From NCBI GenBank assembly GCA_964017185.1, contig OZ024872.1, forward strand, positions 47,206,188 to 47,270,187: a stretch of DNA of 64,000 bases, read 5' to 3'. How positions within the stretch are numbered: position 1 is the stretch's first letter; every line of letters begins with the position of its first letter. Below are positions 32,874 through 45,552 of the stretch, in pieces. The DNA is from Rugalucina vietnamica. Lineage: Eukaryota; Mollusca; Bivalvia; Lucinida; Lucinidae. A model generated the notes under the pieces. The model saw nothing but the letters and a program-made list of their open reading frames with translations, had not been told where the DNA came from and did not search any database. A program made the translations under genes and the position numbers.

Positions 32874-34647
32874 GAGGACCAATGGTCCTATAAACGCTCA
32901 CCTGAGATCTTGGATAAGTGACTTAAGTTGACCTTGCCATAAAATGGGTCAAGGTCATCCCAGGGTCATGATTTATATAAATTTTATAAAGCTCTATTGC
33001 CTGATGCTTCAAGCCAAGTTTCAAAATCATAGGCCTTCTGGTTCTGGAGAAAAAGATTTTTAAAGGTTTTTGCTATTTATAGCCATGGCAGCCATCTTGG
33101 TCATGTGACCTTGACCTTTTATATAAATTTTCATTCCCACTTCTACTAATTCTCCACTTAAAGTTTGGCTTTTATTGGTATAGCGGTTTCAGAGAAGTAG
33201 ATGTTTGAATATTATGGTCATATACATGTATATAGCCCTGGGGCAGGGGCAGACAACCTCCTGGGGTCAATTTTTTTTCCATAAACATAAATTTTTTGTC
33301 CATTTGCATACTCCCAGCAAGTTTCCCCCATTTAATTACATTTTACTATTTTTTTCCCATTCGAATGCATTAGCGACCCAAGTTGACCTTGCCGTAAAAT
33401 AGGTCAAGGTCATCCCAGGGTCATGATTTATACAAACTTTGTAGAGCTCCATTGCAAGGTGTGTCATGCCAAGTTTCAAAATAATAGGCCTTCTGGTTCT
33501 GGAGAAGAAGATTTTCAAAGGTTTTTGCTATTTATAGCCATGGCGGCCATCTTAGTCATGTGACCTTGACCATTTATATAAACTTTCAGGATGCTCCACA
33601 TAAAGTTTGGCTTTGATTGGCCAAGCGGTTTCAGAGAAGAAGATGTTTGAATATTATGGTCATATACATGTATATAGCCCCGGGGCAGGGGCAGACAACC
33701 CCCTGGGCCCAAAATATTTTCATAAACATAAATTTTCTGTCCATTTGCTCATTCCTAGCAAGTTTTCTGCCATTAAATGAAATTTTCCTATTTTTCCCAT
33801 TCAAATGCATGGGTGACCCAAGTTGACCTTGCCGTAAAAAAGATCAAGGTCATCCCAGGGTCATGATTTATACAAACTTTGTAGAGCTCCATTGCCTGAT
33901 GCTTCATGCCAAGTTTCAAAATCATAGGCCATCTGGTTCTGGAGAAGAAGATTTTTAAAGGTTTTTGCTATTTATAGCCATGGCGGCCATCTTGTCATGT
34001 GACCTTGACCCTTTATACAAAATTTCATTCCCTCTTTCTAAGGATGCTCCACATAAAATTTGGCTTTGATCGGCCAAGCGGTTTCAGAGAAGATGTTTGA
34101 ATATTATGGTCATATACATGTATACAGCCCCGGGGCAGGGGCAGACAACCCACTGGGCCCAAAATATTTTCATAAACATAAATTTTCTGTCCATTTGCTC
34201 ATTTCTAGGAAGTTGTCTGCCATCAAATGACATTTTCCTATTTTTCCTCATTCAAATGCATGGGTGACCCAAGTTGACCTTGCCGCAAAAAAGATCAAGG
34301 TCATCCCAGGGTCATGATTTATATAAACTTTGTAGAGCTCCATTGCCTCATGCTTCATGACAAGTTTCAAAATCATAGGCCTTCTGGTTCTGGAGAAGAA
34401 GATTTTTAAAGGTTTTTGCTATTTATAGCCATGGCAGCCATCTTGGTCATGTGACCTGGACCATTTATACAAGCTTTCGTTCCCCCTTCCTAAGGATGCT
34501 CCATATGAAGTTTGGCTTTGATTGGCCTGGCAGTTTCAGAGGAGAAGATCTTTGAAATTGTGGACGGACGGACGACGGACGGACGACGGAGCATAGGTAT
34601 CCTATAAGCTCACCTGTGAGCCTTCGGCTCAGGTGAGCTAAAAATTC
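32874..34647 (+). mobile_element. Family B tandem-unit cassette, copy 3
   Basis: Header CCAGAGGACCAATGGTCCTA. Four units place the GCCATGGCRGCCATCTT block near 33083, 33537, 33977 and 34430. Each unit has a CCGTAAAATAGGTCAAGGTC-type half-site and GCCCCGGGGCAGGGGCAGAC. It ends GACGGACGACGGACGG and the hairpin to GAGCTAAAAA. Confidence 0.9.
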
Positions 34648-35026
34648 AAAGTTGTAATATGTTGTGAATGTCATCAGAGAAATCAAATACAGATTTTCAT
34701 AAATATTTATTACTCCAATCTGGCTCATGTGCAAAATATATGCAGAATCAACATGTAGCCAGAGTATGGCTATTAAAGCGTTTCAAAAAGCAGTTGTCAC
34801 CATTGTGTTGTGTTACTGGTAAATCATGCTGTGCAAAATTTAATGTCAATATGATGAAAATTATGAAAAATATGGACAATCCAAGTGTGTATTTTCTTTT
34901 GCCTTTGAGATTATTTAAGTCATCAAACTTTGGATCTGATTTTTTTAAATATGCAACCTGGATCATTTATATGAACTTCATTCTGACCCTCTTATATACA
35001 TCCAAACACATGAAATAAGCAGGTGT

Positions 35027-35762
35027 CTGGAGCTCTACAAAGTTTGTATAAATCATGACCCTGGGATGACCTTGAACTATTTTAAGGCAAGGTCAACTTA
35101 GATGGCCCATGCATTTGAATGGGAAAAATTGTTATATTGTCATTTGAAGGATAAAACTTGCAGGAAAAGGGCAAATGGACTCAAGATTCTGAAAAAATTT
35201 GGACCCCAGGGGTTGGTCTGCCCCACCTCGGGGCAATATACATATATATATATAACCATAATATTCAAAGATCTTCTTCTCTGAAACCGCTTGGCCAATC
35301 AAAGTCTAATTTTATATGAAGCATTATAGCAAGGGGGAATCAATGTGTTTATAAATAATTCAGGACACATATCCAAGATGGCCACCATGCCCATATACGG
35401 TAAAACCCCTTCAAACTTCTTCTCTGGAACCGTTGGACTGATTTCAACGAAACTTGGCATGTAGCATCTGAGCCTGAAGTACTACAATGTGTTTATAAGT
35501 CATGAGACTCATATCCCTGTGATGACCTTGACAAATTTTAAGGCAAGGTCACCTTAGGTCACATATACAGAGAGCTGTTAAAATGTCATTGAAGGGAAAA
35601 ACTTCAGAAAAATGGGCAAATGGACAGAATATTTATGATTTTGAAAACGAAATTGACTCTTGACCCTGTCCTGGGGCTATATACATGTATATGACCATGT
35701 ATAGTCAAACAAATTCATTGGTATATAGGTGAGCATTTACAGGACCATTGGTCCTCTGGTTT
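35027..35762 (-). mobile_element. Family B cassette, copy 4, inverted and truncated
   Basis: Reads as the reverse of family B: GGAGCTCTACAAAGTTTGTA at the left, and the inverted header CAGGACCATTGGTCCTCTGG at 35740-35760. The terminal hairpin side is missing. It lies in opposite orientation to copy 3, about 380 bp away. Confidence 0.82.
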
Positions 35763-36171
35763 TAACGTTGTCGGCTGATGTACAGACAGATGACTATAAT
35801 ATAAACACACTTTGTGCTTAACCAGTAAGCAAACTAAGGCAGGCTATGTTTGGGAGCACTCGCAGTCCCCTCCCTGTACTGATATTAGTGTTTGAAACTA
35901 GAGTTAGGCCAATACCTTGCACAAAGGATAGGCCATTTACCTCAACTGTTGTTTTTCTTCTTCTTTCAGTCAAATAATGTACAACTTGCATGTAATTTAT
36001 GCTGCTCATACAAATAAATAGCAAAACCAATTAAAGTTTCAGGAATAAACACTAATTTTTGTCATGCTAAAATGTGTAGAATCTACAAATAAATGAGCAG
36101 GATAAATTTTGAACATACTTTACAATGATTTTAACATTATGATAAGAATATTTTTATGTCGGCTTTTACAT

Positions 36172-36251
36172 CACACCGTACATACGGCTCGTCAAATTCC
36201 AACTGGTACGTCAAATTCCAGATGTTTATGTCGGCGCGTGCGTTTTGGCGG
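36172..36251 (+). repeat. Left terminal inverted repeat of the 4.75-kb element
   Basis: CACACCGTACATACGG.. to ..GCGTTTTGGCGG. It pairs with 40843-40922 with one mismatch. Confidence 0.95.
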
Positions 36252-37142
36252 GTAAGTTATTTTGCTGTATTTTACACAGAATACCTAAACTTTTCATGGT
36301 ATAATCTTATTGAGGCTTATATTTTTTCAGTCTCCATCTGAAGGATCATTGATAATCAACTTTTACAGTGTATTTATCGTTTTATTCTGTCGCTAGGCGA
36401 CAAAAACAATGCGCCAAAGTACAGACGGGCGAATGCCATATGATAAGTGAAATTACAGACGGCCGATACGGAAAGTTCCAGACGGTTTATGATACGGGTC
36501 TACTAAAACACTTCTTTGTTAGGCAATAGTCAGTATATGGTTTAATTTGCATCGCTACTAACCATAAAACATTACTTGGAAAGGAAATAAAGTGAAACGA
36601 CTGTCTTTAAACGATTTTATATGCCGTTGTTTTACTCAAGATGGCCAGGCTGATTGGACTTTTGACTATATAGAAATTTGGAAAAAAAAATGAAAGCAGA
36701 TAGTGTGAACATTTGATAATATTCCACATAACTTAACTGATACATGTATGGCTACTGCAAAGCAATTGTAAATATTCAAATAGAACACTACGCGACTCAG
36801 TACACGTACATGTATAAGCGCCATGAGATGGGGAATTATTTACGAATAGCTTTAATTATATGCATACCCCTAATTTTGATTATAAATTCTGTATGGCATG
36901 GGCCGGAACTGAAAGTGCAGTCTGTGCCTGGGCATACCAGGGTTCAATCTGATTGTTGGTTTCCTTATGCGCCAATGTCCAGGGGCGTTGTTAGGCATCA
37001 GGTGTCTTCACGCATTCGCTCGGTTGAGTCTTCGCCCTAGAAACACCATGGCATAACCTGTGTTTAATTTGTTTGCCAATGTGCTTCTTTGATGGAATTT
37101 AATTTTTATACCAACGGAACAAAAACATGTGTTTTTGATTGT

Positions 37143-37619
37143 TTGAATTGACGCTTTACGTCCCAGTCAACAGATAAGGTCATGTCGGGACGTTGCCTCT
37201 ATGGAACTTTTACGCAAAATGAGGATGTCATGACATCCTACAAGTGCTTGAAATATAACCATCCAACTAAGCCAAAAATGCTTATACGTATGGATGGTAT
37301 GACTTGAACCACGTTTTGGGCAAGCTCAGACCAGAGGGGTTCCCCAGTAATCAGATGGTCGGTTAGTAGTGTATAAGCTTTACCTGGATGTACAAGCAGC
37401 CCATCTATTTCTTTAGCCCCCAATGGGTGAGTGCCCATATCGCAACCCGACCACCTTCAAATACATATACTGATGTACATATTGTGCATCCTGCATACTG
37501 CCACAGAGTACGGGGGCTCAAAAGTCATCAACATGACACGCGTATGTGTCGGTCGGGGTTCGAGCCCACAACCTCTGGAGGATGATGGGAACTAACTACC
37601 CACTAGATCACACGACCGC
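37143..37619 (-). mobile_element. tRNA-derived SINE
   Basis: On the minus strand the head reads GCGGTCGTGTGATCTAGTGG with an A-box-like TCTAGTGGGTAGTTAG and a B-box GGGCTCGAACCCC. A long unrelated body follows and the 3' end is GACTGGGACGTAAAGCGTCA. A truncated copy of the same 3' end is at 11289-11345. Confidence 0.75.
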
Positions 37620-37951
37620 ACAACAGGCCTTGGTTAAGGTCGTTGACTATCAGCGCCTTTAAAATAAAGTTAACCAATGATCAAAAATGAGACAATCTAG
37701 TGGGAATCTTTTTCTGATTATGCCTTTTCCTGATCTTTGCCTGCTTGTACCTTTTCAAACCGACCACTTTATCACTCTTAAAGTTATACTGTGTTTGAGT
37801 GGAAACAAAACAGCAAACACACAAAGTTGAAACAATTTCGAACCAATGTTGATTCAATTAACTTTGAAACAATGTTGTAGAATCAATGTTGATTCAGTGA
37901 ATCGAATTGATTCAACAATGTTTAAAGGTTGACCGAAACAACATTATTTTA

Positions 37952-38098
37952 GGGCACGAATTCATATGTGAGACAAGCCATGCACTGCTTGCGGGTGTGT
38001 CAGGGGGTTTTTCCCCGGGTACTCCGGTTTTCGCCCCACCTACCGACTGATTCGTCTCGATATGAGTGAAAAAGCTTGGAAGGGACGTAAAACTGAAT

Positions 38099-38129
<31 letters not shown>
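37952..38129 (+). mobile_element. Short SINE with poly-A tail and 11-bp target duplication
   Basis: Body with CCCGGGTACTCCGGTTTTCG and GGAAGGGACGTAAAACTGAA, then a run of about 30 A. Target duplication ACATTATTTTA at 37941-37951 and 38130-38140. The host sequence is an AACAATGTTGATTC-type repeat. Confidence 0.85.
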
Positions 38130-38131
<2 letters not shown>

Positions 38132-38303
38132 ATTATTTTAACATTATTTCAACAATGTGTGTCTTAAAGTTGATTCTACGGTTTCAACATTTTGTGCAAA
38201 TGTTGATATAGTGAATCAATGTCGTGTGTCTTTAAGGTGGCCATTTTCTCTTTACCCATCTATAACTGTATGACATCCATAACATTTCCAATTCAAGAAA
38301 TAC

Positions 38304-40276
38304 TAGGGATGTCATTCGGTGTCAGATTTTAGGTTCGGACGTTCGGAAACAAACATCCGGATGGTTCGAACGTTCGCATTTTTTTTTGGATCACATCACA
38401 GTATTACATGTATGTTAAGCGAGTGTTCCCTTTTTAGAGCATTCATAATCAAGATTAACTGAGCTTGGCGTTGTTTCCGTTGATGTGACGCACTCCTACA
38501 TCCATCGCCAGTTTTCAGAGTTTTTTGTTGTTTTTTCTAATCTTTAAGGCTGTCACAATAAATTCTTATAAAGAAGATAATTGCTTTACTGCAGTAAGAA
38601 AACGAGATAAAGTGCTTGAATCTGGCCACCTGTTTGTTTCAAGAATTAGATGAAATATGCCATTAACTTCTAATTTGCTCTTTGTCTCAATATTAGACAA
38701 TGGACATAGTGTCTGCTCAGACTAAATGAAACACTGATCTGTGTCTATAAAGATATTAAGGTGGCATTTTTCCCATATTTAGAATTTCAGTTTATATGCA
38801 TGTGCATACTTTCTGCATTTTTACCAAACTATTTTTGGTACCCACATGTTGAGTACCCACTGGCAATTACTGAGCACACAGAGTGTGAAATTCTTTAATT
38901 TATGAATACACATTGTACATACAAATAACTTGAACACCAACGATTCCATGAGAACCCCAAGACCACACCAGTTTCATACGAACAGTTTCAGTCTTGACTC
39001 ATACTTATTCTGAATACCCACAATTTTGTGTGATTGAATTTTGTGAACATTCTTACAGTGAAGACCAACACAACTTCTTGTAACAACTATATAGTTCTAA
39101 CATTTTCAAGACCCCAAAATATTTACATGCACTTTTGAATACCCACTTATTTTGAATACACTCAAATTTGAAGACTCATAAATATTTTGAGTGCCGCAAC
39201 TTTATGTAATAACATCTTGCTAAAATATCTATATCTTCTAATTGCCACCAATTTTCAGGGCCTACAAAATTTGATCATCCACACTTTTGAATACCCACAT
39301 ATTTTGAGTACCATTAAAGTTGAAGACCACAAAATTTACTGCCCAAAATTTGAGAAAATAAAGTAAAATTTAAAAGAGCTCCCAAATTTTAAATACCCAC
39401 AATTGTGAGTAACCATATAAATTAGTACCCACAGACTTGAAATTTGAAATTTCTAACACAAAATGGTCCAAGAGAAAAGAAAAAAATCTGAAACCTCTAG
39501 AAACCTGATATCGTACACCTGGAGACTGTTGCTCTTGTTATTTTCACAGTTTACTGATAATGATGATAAAAGCTGAAAGCTACAAGATATTTTCTGAGAT
39601 TTATTGCCCAATTGTGCCAGCTCCATTGGAGCTATATTTTGGCGATGGATGTAGGAGTGGACGCAGGTTTAAGAAATTTATTTACATTCACAAAAGTAAC
39701 AAACATCATAATAAAACAGCGTCACTCAGTGCAAAGTTATTTCAATATAAAAAAAATCACGAACATTCACTCACTGAGTTCCCATTTTGTCGAACTGGTG
39801 CGTCAGCAAACAAAATTAATTAAATTACATAATACATGTAGAAACTCTAACTCTAGGTGTTTCTTCTCTGCATAAACGGGTCAGCTCAAGAATCCGCCTA
39901 CTTGATTTGTCAAATTAAGATCATAAAACATGTAAGCAAACTTTTGTTTAATCCCAAAACCTATCGATTATTCATCTATCATGTAGTTTTACTGTGCGGC
40001 GATCTGTACAATTATCATATTAAAACTTTATAAGTGTGAATTAACGTTTTCAAAAGAAAACAACAGACCAATTATCACTTCTAACCCTGTCTGTGTTTAT
40101 TGTCGCTTCCCCGTGACCTGCATTGTCGTAGATATTGTGTATTTTTGTCATAATGGAAATTTACATAAATATTGGACATTTTGATTTTTTAGCGAACGTC
40201 CGGATGCTAAAATTTGGATCCGAACTTCGGTACGAGATCCGAAGTCCGAACGTTCGGACTCCGGTTGACATCCCTA
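38304..40276. mobile_element. hAT-like non-autonomous element nested in the 4.75-kb element
   Basis: Perfect 8-bp target duplication AGAAATAC at 38296-38303 and 40277-40284. The ends are TAGGGATGTCA and TGACATCCCTA. CGAACGTTCGG motifs recur just inside both ends. 1973 bp, no transposase frame seen. Confidence 0.92.
38770..39480. repeat. Degenerate short-period repeat (TTTTGAATACCCACA)
   Basis: About fifteen diverged copies of TTGAATACCCACAA / TTTGAGTACCCA at irregular 20-60-bp spacing inside the hAT-like element. Non-coding. Confidence 0.6.
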
Positions 40277-40842
40277 AGAAATACAATTTATTTTTTGAAC
40301 GTATACTTCCAAATTGACCGCTTAAGAAGGCCAAACAATGCCAGGGTGCCATGGGTATTTGATATAATCGCACTCAACACGTCTGATGCGACACGTATCC
40401 AAAGTCGTGTCTACGTCTGTTATTTGACGTATCAAAAGCTATTGTCCGTCTGGTCTTTCAAGTATAAAGCGACTGTCGTGGTTCGTATCATGTAAAATCA
40501 CACATGGTTCAAAAGAATGAGCTGCGCTATCAATAGTAGTAATTAATTTGAATAAAAGCTTAAACCAGGCTTTTAAATAGATACTAAGCTATATATATTC
40601 GAGCATGCGACTTTCAATTATTTCTAGTTATGGAGATATTCGGCAAAAAGTATGGATGGTTTCTGAAAACGTGCCATTTTAAGACTTTCGTGCAATGTTT
40701 TCGCCAATCCACGGATAAGCTGACCATGACACCTGTATGTACAGATGCGTGGAGGTCCACACAAGACTGCTGATTATTATTTTCTTTTGAAACCATTAGC
40801 TAAAGTATAATAAAACAAGAAAAAACAACAAAAACAATTTAG

Positions 40843-40922
40843 CCGCCAAAACGCACGCGCTGACATAAACATCTGGAATTTGACGTACCAGTTGGAATTT
40901 GACGAGCCGTATGTACGGTGTG
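40843..40922 (-). repeat. Right terminal inverted repeat of the 4.75-kb element
   Basis: Inverse of 36172-36251; ends ..CCGTATGTACGGTGTG. Confidence 0.95.
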
Positions 40923-41387
40923 TACATTTTTGTTGTAAAAAAAATATATATTACAAACTGACAGAAATGGTATAGACAATTTTTGCACTGATGAAACATT
41001 AAATTTTGATAATCTCAAGGTCTAGTCAGCTGGCTATATGCAATATGTGGGATCAAAACAAGGTTTCTACAATTCATAACAATGGCACTTGATCAATCAA
41101 TCCATTTTTATTCATATTATGAAATTACAATCAAAACTTATTTTGTAAAATCACCAGAAAACCATGTTTAACATGTAACAATGTATACAACAAACACACT
41201 GTCCAGAAAGGATTTTCTGTGTAAACTATGATATACATGATAAAATGGAGGGTAAACTATAACAGAATGTAGCTTACATCAAATATTTGTGCCTTTTTTT
41301 TCAAAACTGTAGCCAACGTCTTAAATCTTTCATGACTGCATAGGTGGTCTGTTTGTTTTGAGGTCAACAATCTTTAATAAGTCACGT

Positions 41388-41525
41388 TGGGACAGAGCCA
41401 CTGCTTCCTGGGTATCGAGATCTACGAAGAGTTAATGTGTCTTGCTCAAGGACTTGGCACCAGCACATATAAAACCCAGGACCTCTCAATCAGGAGTCTG
41501 ACACTCTACCACAGTACCACCACTC
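41388..41525 (-). mobile_element. tRNA-derived SINE head and core
   Basis: The minus strand gives GTGGTAGAGTGTCAGACTCC (A box) and GAGAGGTCCTGGGTTTTAT (B box), followed by CCTTGAGCAAGACACATTAA, a core common to animal SINEs. The length and downstream core rule out a tRNA gene. Confidence 0.75.
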
Positions 41526-42176
41526 TCCTCCTGCATAAGTGGATCAATCACTAAGAGATATCCAGTCTATCAAGAAGATTCAGTATATATCATTAAGCTC
41601 TCTGAAGTAACGATAAAGACTTCACTGTGAAATCTTAGCTTCAGCCTCAGGGTTTTTCAAACAGTTCTGTTAGTTATAAAACAGCATGATTGTATAACAT
41701 GTATAAGTCTTCATCTGTTACAAACATGAAAAATATGGATTTATAACAGAGATTAATGTATTTCTGGAGAGTAGCAAAATCACAGGGCTGATCAGCTTTG
41801 CAGTTATGATACAGCTAATCTGCACTTTCATTTACACATGTATGTATATAAAAATCGGGACTGACGAAACCATGTCTTCAGAGTTTCTGATCAGGTCTAA
41901 CACAATTGAAAGTTTCTAATAGAGAATAAAAGGGGGATTGCATGATCAATGGTGTGAAACCAATGCTGCCGATTAGCTGTGTAATTTATGTGCAGCTGAT
42001 TTGCCCCTTTTCCAGGTGTTCATGAAGGAAAAAAAAAAAAGAATTTTAGCATTCTCTCAGTCTTCAAATGTAACACCGGTGTACAGAAGAAACCCACATA
42101 CATGTACATAATTATTATAACTGTACAATGCAAAATTAATGTTTTCAATTTACTTTTTATGAATCTGAAATGAAAT
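41526..42176. other. Intergenic with diverged family-A relics
   Basis: GGGCTGATCAGCTTTGCAGT near 41785 and GCCGATTAGCTGTGTAATTT near 41970 are old family-A palindromes. No gene. Confidence 0.6.
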
Positions 42177-42410
42177 GAGCCGCCCCATGGGAAAACCAAC
42201 AATCTGCATAGGCGAAAACAAAGGCGCAGATCAGCTTCGCGGTAACCGCGAAGCTGATCAGCGCCTTTGTTTTCGCTACACGGATAGTATAATTCCTCTA
42301 CTTCCTAAATACAAAATTTCATGCTTCTAGCTGTCTTCTGTGCTTGTACAGCCTGGTTTGTGTCGGACCTGTTCGGAAACCACATTGTTGGTTTTTCCGG
42401 GAGGCGGCTC
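42177..42410. mobile_element. Family A MITE, copy 10
   Basis: Complete: GAGCCGCCCCATGGG to GGGAGGCGGCTC. Perfect inner palindrome across GCTTCGCGGTAACCGCGAAG. AAAT on both sides. Confidence 0.93.
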
Positions 42411-42611
42411 AAATATTCCAATCTGGAGCCCCTAGTATCATTATAAAACAATGAAAATATATTCTATACCACTAAAAATATATTTATAACCTATTTTACA
42501 GAAAACAATGGAAACAGAACATCTAAAAGCTAAGCTTTATCCAACATTTTAATGGTTGCGACTTTCAGACTGAGCTTAGCCTTCACTGTTATTCTTTGTT
42601 TAATTTTGTGA

Positions 42612-42825
42612 TACTGTAAATCCAAAAATTTTCATGAGAACTTAATTTTCGCTAATATTTGCAAATTCGTTGCCTCACCAAAAATAATATTCTCGCTAAT
42701 AAAGAATTATAATAAGCTTTATAGACTGCACCAGTAATCGTTCACGAATTCAAAGACTCGCTAATAATTCAGAAATCGAAAATTTACGAAATAAATGTTA
42801 CACGAAAATATTCAAATTCACAGTA
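42612..42825. mobile_element. MITE with TACTGTAAAT ends
   Basis: TACTGTAAATCCAAAAATTTTC and, inverted from the right, TACTGTGAATTTGAATATTT. The interior repeats CTCGCTAATAA. 214 bp, non-coding. Confidence 0.75.
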
Positions 42826-43219
42826 CATCATGGAGATTTTCATGACAATCGTTTTTTCAAGAATTCATCTTCCTTATGACAATAAAATTTGTAATTTTTA
42901 TAAAAAAGGAGTCAAAAAATGGGTGTAACCCAACAATTTAGAAAGACTAATTCTTAATATTTATCTTAATTCTATCAAATCTCAAAGGAGTTTGAAAATA
43001 TGGGATTATTACCCTGAATATTTGTGATGTTATCTGACATTTTGGGTTTTGTGGAGGCAAAATTCAGAAATTCATTTTTATATCATTTTACAATTTTATA
43101 AAAGATTTCGAAATAGCATTAAAGATAAACGCAACACTAGACAAAACATACATCAGCCTAAATTTGTATCTTGGGTTTCTTTAATTAATTAAAATATAAA
43201 TGGCAGTGAAAAAAACATT
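42826..43219. other. Intergenic, nothing recognised
   Basis: AT-rich, no supported feature. Confidence 0.5.
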
Positions 43220-43490
43220 TGTCATCAGGAAAACGTGTCCCTGCAATGTAAAAATTAAACCCCACTTTTATAAAGTAAAACTGGGGTTTGCAGGGGTATA
43301 CCTATTTCTCTTATTTTTGACCCAAAAAATAGACTGTGGGTACTCATGTACCCACAATCGTGGGTACTCATGTACCCACAATCATGAGTACCCACAATCT
43401 ATGTTTTGAGCAAAAATAAGAAAAATATCAGAAAATTTTCAATTTTTAAAACTTAAGAAATCTGTATATAACATGGGCATGTTTTCATAA
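43220..43490. mobile_element. Family G element, copy 4
   Basis: AAAACGTGTCCCTGCAATG, AACCCCACTTTTATAAAG, then a rearranged inner part in which GTACCCACAATC and GTGGGTACTCAT recur four times. Confidence 0.75.
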
Positions 43491-43536
43491 CAAACAACAA
43501 AAATTAGGAGTCATTGTCAATTAATGTTCAATATTT

Positions 43537-43771
43537 GAGCCGCCTCGTAGGAAAACCAACAATGTGGTTTCCGAACAGGTCCGACACAAGCCGGCCTGTA
43601 AAAGCATATAAAACAGCTAGAAGCTTGAAATTTCGGATTTAAGTAGAAGAGGAATCGTACTATCCGAGTAGCAAAAACAAAGGCGCTGATCAGCTTCGCG
43701 GTTTACCGCGAAGCTGATCTGTGTCTTTGTATTCGCATATGCAGATTGTTGGTTTTTTCACGAGGTGGCTC
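43537..43771. mobile_element. Family A MITE, copy 11
   Basis: GAGCCGCCTCGTAGG to CACGAGGTGGCTC, ATTT on both sides (4-bp target duplication), intact inner palindrome. Confidence 0.93.
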
Positions 43772-43932
43772 ATTTCTTGTTAGACAGCGCTGTGAAAAAA
43801 AAACTTGTGACCCAGTGCGCAAAAATCCAATTAATGTTGCATGCAATTTCATGATGTCACTTTCACCCCCATTTTGTGATGTCATCTTGGTACCCCCACA
43901 AGACTCAAAATCGCAGAGAATGTCACATATAA

Positions 43933-44870
43933 TGAACTGTGTCATGAGAAAACCTGAATTTAGCATAATTATGCAATAAGAGCTGTCGCAGGACAGCGTA
44001 GCTCGCCTGACTTGTGCTTTGCCAGTAAATCTATTAAAATCTATGACCCCTGACATTGACCTCAAGGTCACTCAAGTGGATCGTGATGGTACAGAGTAAA
44101 ACTTCAGACCAATATTTACCAACATGCAAAGTATCAACTTGATTCATCTACATATTTGATATAGACTAATAACATAAAATTTCTAAGTCTGTGACCTTGA
44201 CCACAGGTGAGTTTAGATGCTACAGCATAAAACTTAAGAATAATATCTAACAGCAAAGTATCAACTAGATCCATCCATCTGTTCCAACAATATATTCAAA
44301 ACACTTTAAGCAAAAGCTTTAAAAAAAATTTCACAGTCTGTGACCTTGAACTCAAGGTTACCCAGGTGGGTCATGATGGTACAGCATAAAACTGTATCAA
44401 GAGATACAGACATATGAAAAAATAACCAAAAACTTTAACACAAAATTTCTAAGTCCGTGACCTTGACCTCAAGGTCACCCAGGTGGGTTGTGATGGTACA
44501 GCATAAAACTTCAGATCAATATCTATCTACATGCAAAGTATCAACTTGATCCATCAACACGTTAAAGAGATATAGACTCATAAAAACTTTAACCAAAAAC
44601 TTTAACATTTGAGCAACGCCAATGCCGACACCGGGGTGACTGCAATAGCTCTTCCTGTACTTTTGTACAGGCGAGCTAAAAACAAAGCTGCCGATCAGCT
44701 TTAAGGTAACTACACAGTTGATTGGTTGAACAGTAACTGCACAGCTGATCAGTACCTTTATTTCTATACTTTTTAAATACAAATTTCATAATATTCATCT
44801 TCTGTGGCTGTACAGAGAATGGTTTGTGCCAAGCATGGTTGTAATCAAAAGAATGTTTCCTTATGAAGCA
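43933..44870. mobile_element. Family A MITE, copy 12, split by cassette C1
   Basis: The left end GAACTGTGTCATGAGAAAAC is at 43933. The body resumes after the cassette with AACAAAGCTGCCGATCAGCT at 44681 and ends GAAGCAGCTC near 44870. Diverged, so older than copy 11. Confidence 0.65.
43976..44680 (+). mobile_element. Family C tandem-unit cassette, copy 1
   Basis: The header is ATAAGAGCTGTCGCAGGACA then GCGTAGCTCGCCTGAC. Units of about 170 bp carry GACCTTGACCTCAAGGTCAC, GGTACAGCATAAAACTTCAG and TATCAACTTGATCCATC. The end is GCCGACACCGGGGTGACTGC, AATAGCTCTTCC and the hairpin GTACTTTTGTACAGGCGAGC then TAAAA. Confidence 0.88.
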
Positions 44871-44886
44871 GCTCATGTAACAAAAT

Positions 44887-45121
44887 GAGCCTGTGCGTGA
44901 GAAAACCAACAATTTGGGTTCCGACCAGGTCCGACACAAACCGGCCTGTACAGCCACAGAAGATGGTTAGAAGCTTAAGATTTTGGATTTAAGAAGAAGA
45001 GGGATTGTACTATCTGTGTAGCTAAAACAAAGGCACTGATCAGCTTCGCGGTTACTGGGAAGCTGATCTGCGCCTTTTGTTTTCGCATATGCAAATTGTT
45101 GGTTTTCTCATGCGGCGGCTC
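44887..45121. mobile_element. Family A MITE, copy 13
   Basis: GAGCCTGTGCGTGAG to CATGCGGCGGCTC with AAAT on both sides. Confidence 0.92.
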
Positions 45122-45449
45122 AAATGTCATTGTTTCCATTGTGAAGCCATGCATTCATTCTTATCAATGTGTTTACATTTTGCAAGTACAAGTACACAGT
45201 TTCTTTAATAAGTCATAAAAAACAATTATATTCAAACTAACTAATTAAGTCATTATAACTTGTGATCATCGATAAGAGCTATTGCAGGACAACGCGCTTG
45301 ACTGCTTCTGACCTTTGTGAAATGTAAGGACAAACTCGACCTGTCATCCAAAGCATTATGCTCATATACCTTTTTGCCTAGATGCTATAAGGAAAAATCA
45401 CTGAACCATGACTCTTAACTATAACAATGCGTGCATTCGTAGTTCTTTC

Positions 45450-45552
45450 CAATGGTAAAAATGGTACCATTGGTAGACAAATTCCGTTCAAGGTTTTACC
45501 AATAGTACCATTGGTAATGCCATTGGTACCAATGGTACCAATGTTACCAACA
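45450..45552. repeat. ACCATTGGT palindrome array, left block
   Basis: Repeated CCAATGGTA / TACCATTGG words, including GGTACCATTGGTAGAC and CATTGGTACCAATGGTACC. The inverted counterpart is at 46893-47012. Confidence 0.75.

Larger units (their letters stand above)
36172..40922. mobile_element. 4.75-kb TIR element (80-bp TIRs, TACAT duplication)
   Basis: The left TIR 36172-36251 and right TIR 40843-40922 are 80 bp and differ at one position. They begin CACACCGTACATACGG. TACAT flanks both sides (36167-36171 and 40923-40927). No recognisable transposase frame remains. The interior carries a SINE (37143-37619), a short SINE with its own duplication (37952-38129) and a hAT-like element (38304-40276). 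ACAGACGG motifs repeat near the left end (36420-36480). Confidence 0.9.

Noticed and set aside
37540-37619. Possible tRNA gene from the B-box GGGCTCGAACCCC
   Set aside because: It does not fold as a complete tRNA with an acceptor stem, and is followed by a SINE body found elsewhere in the window.
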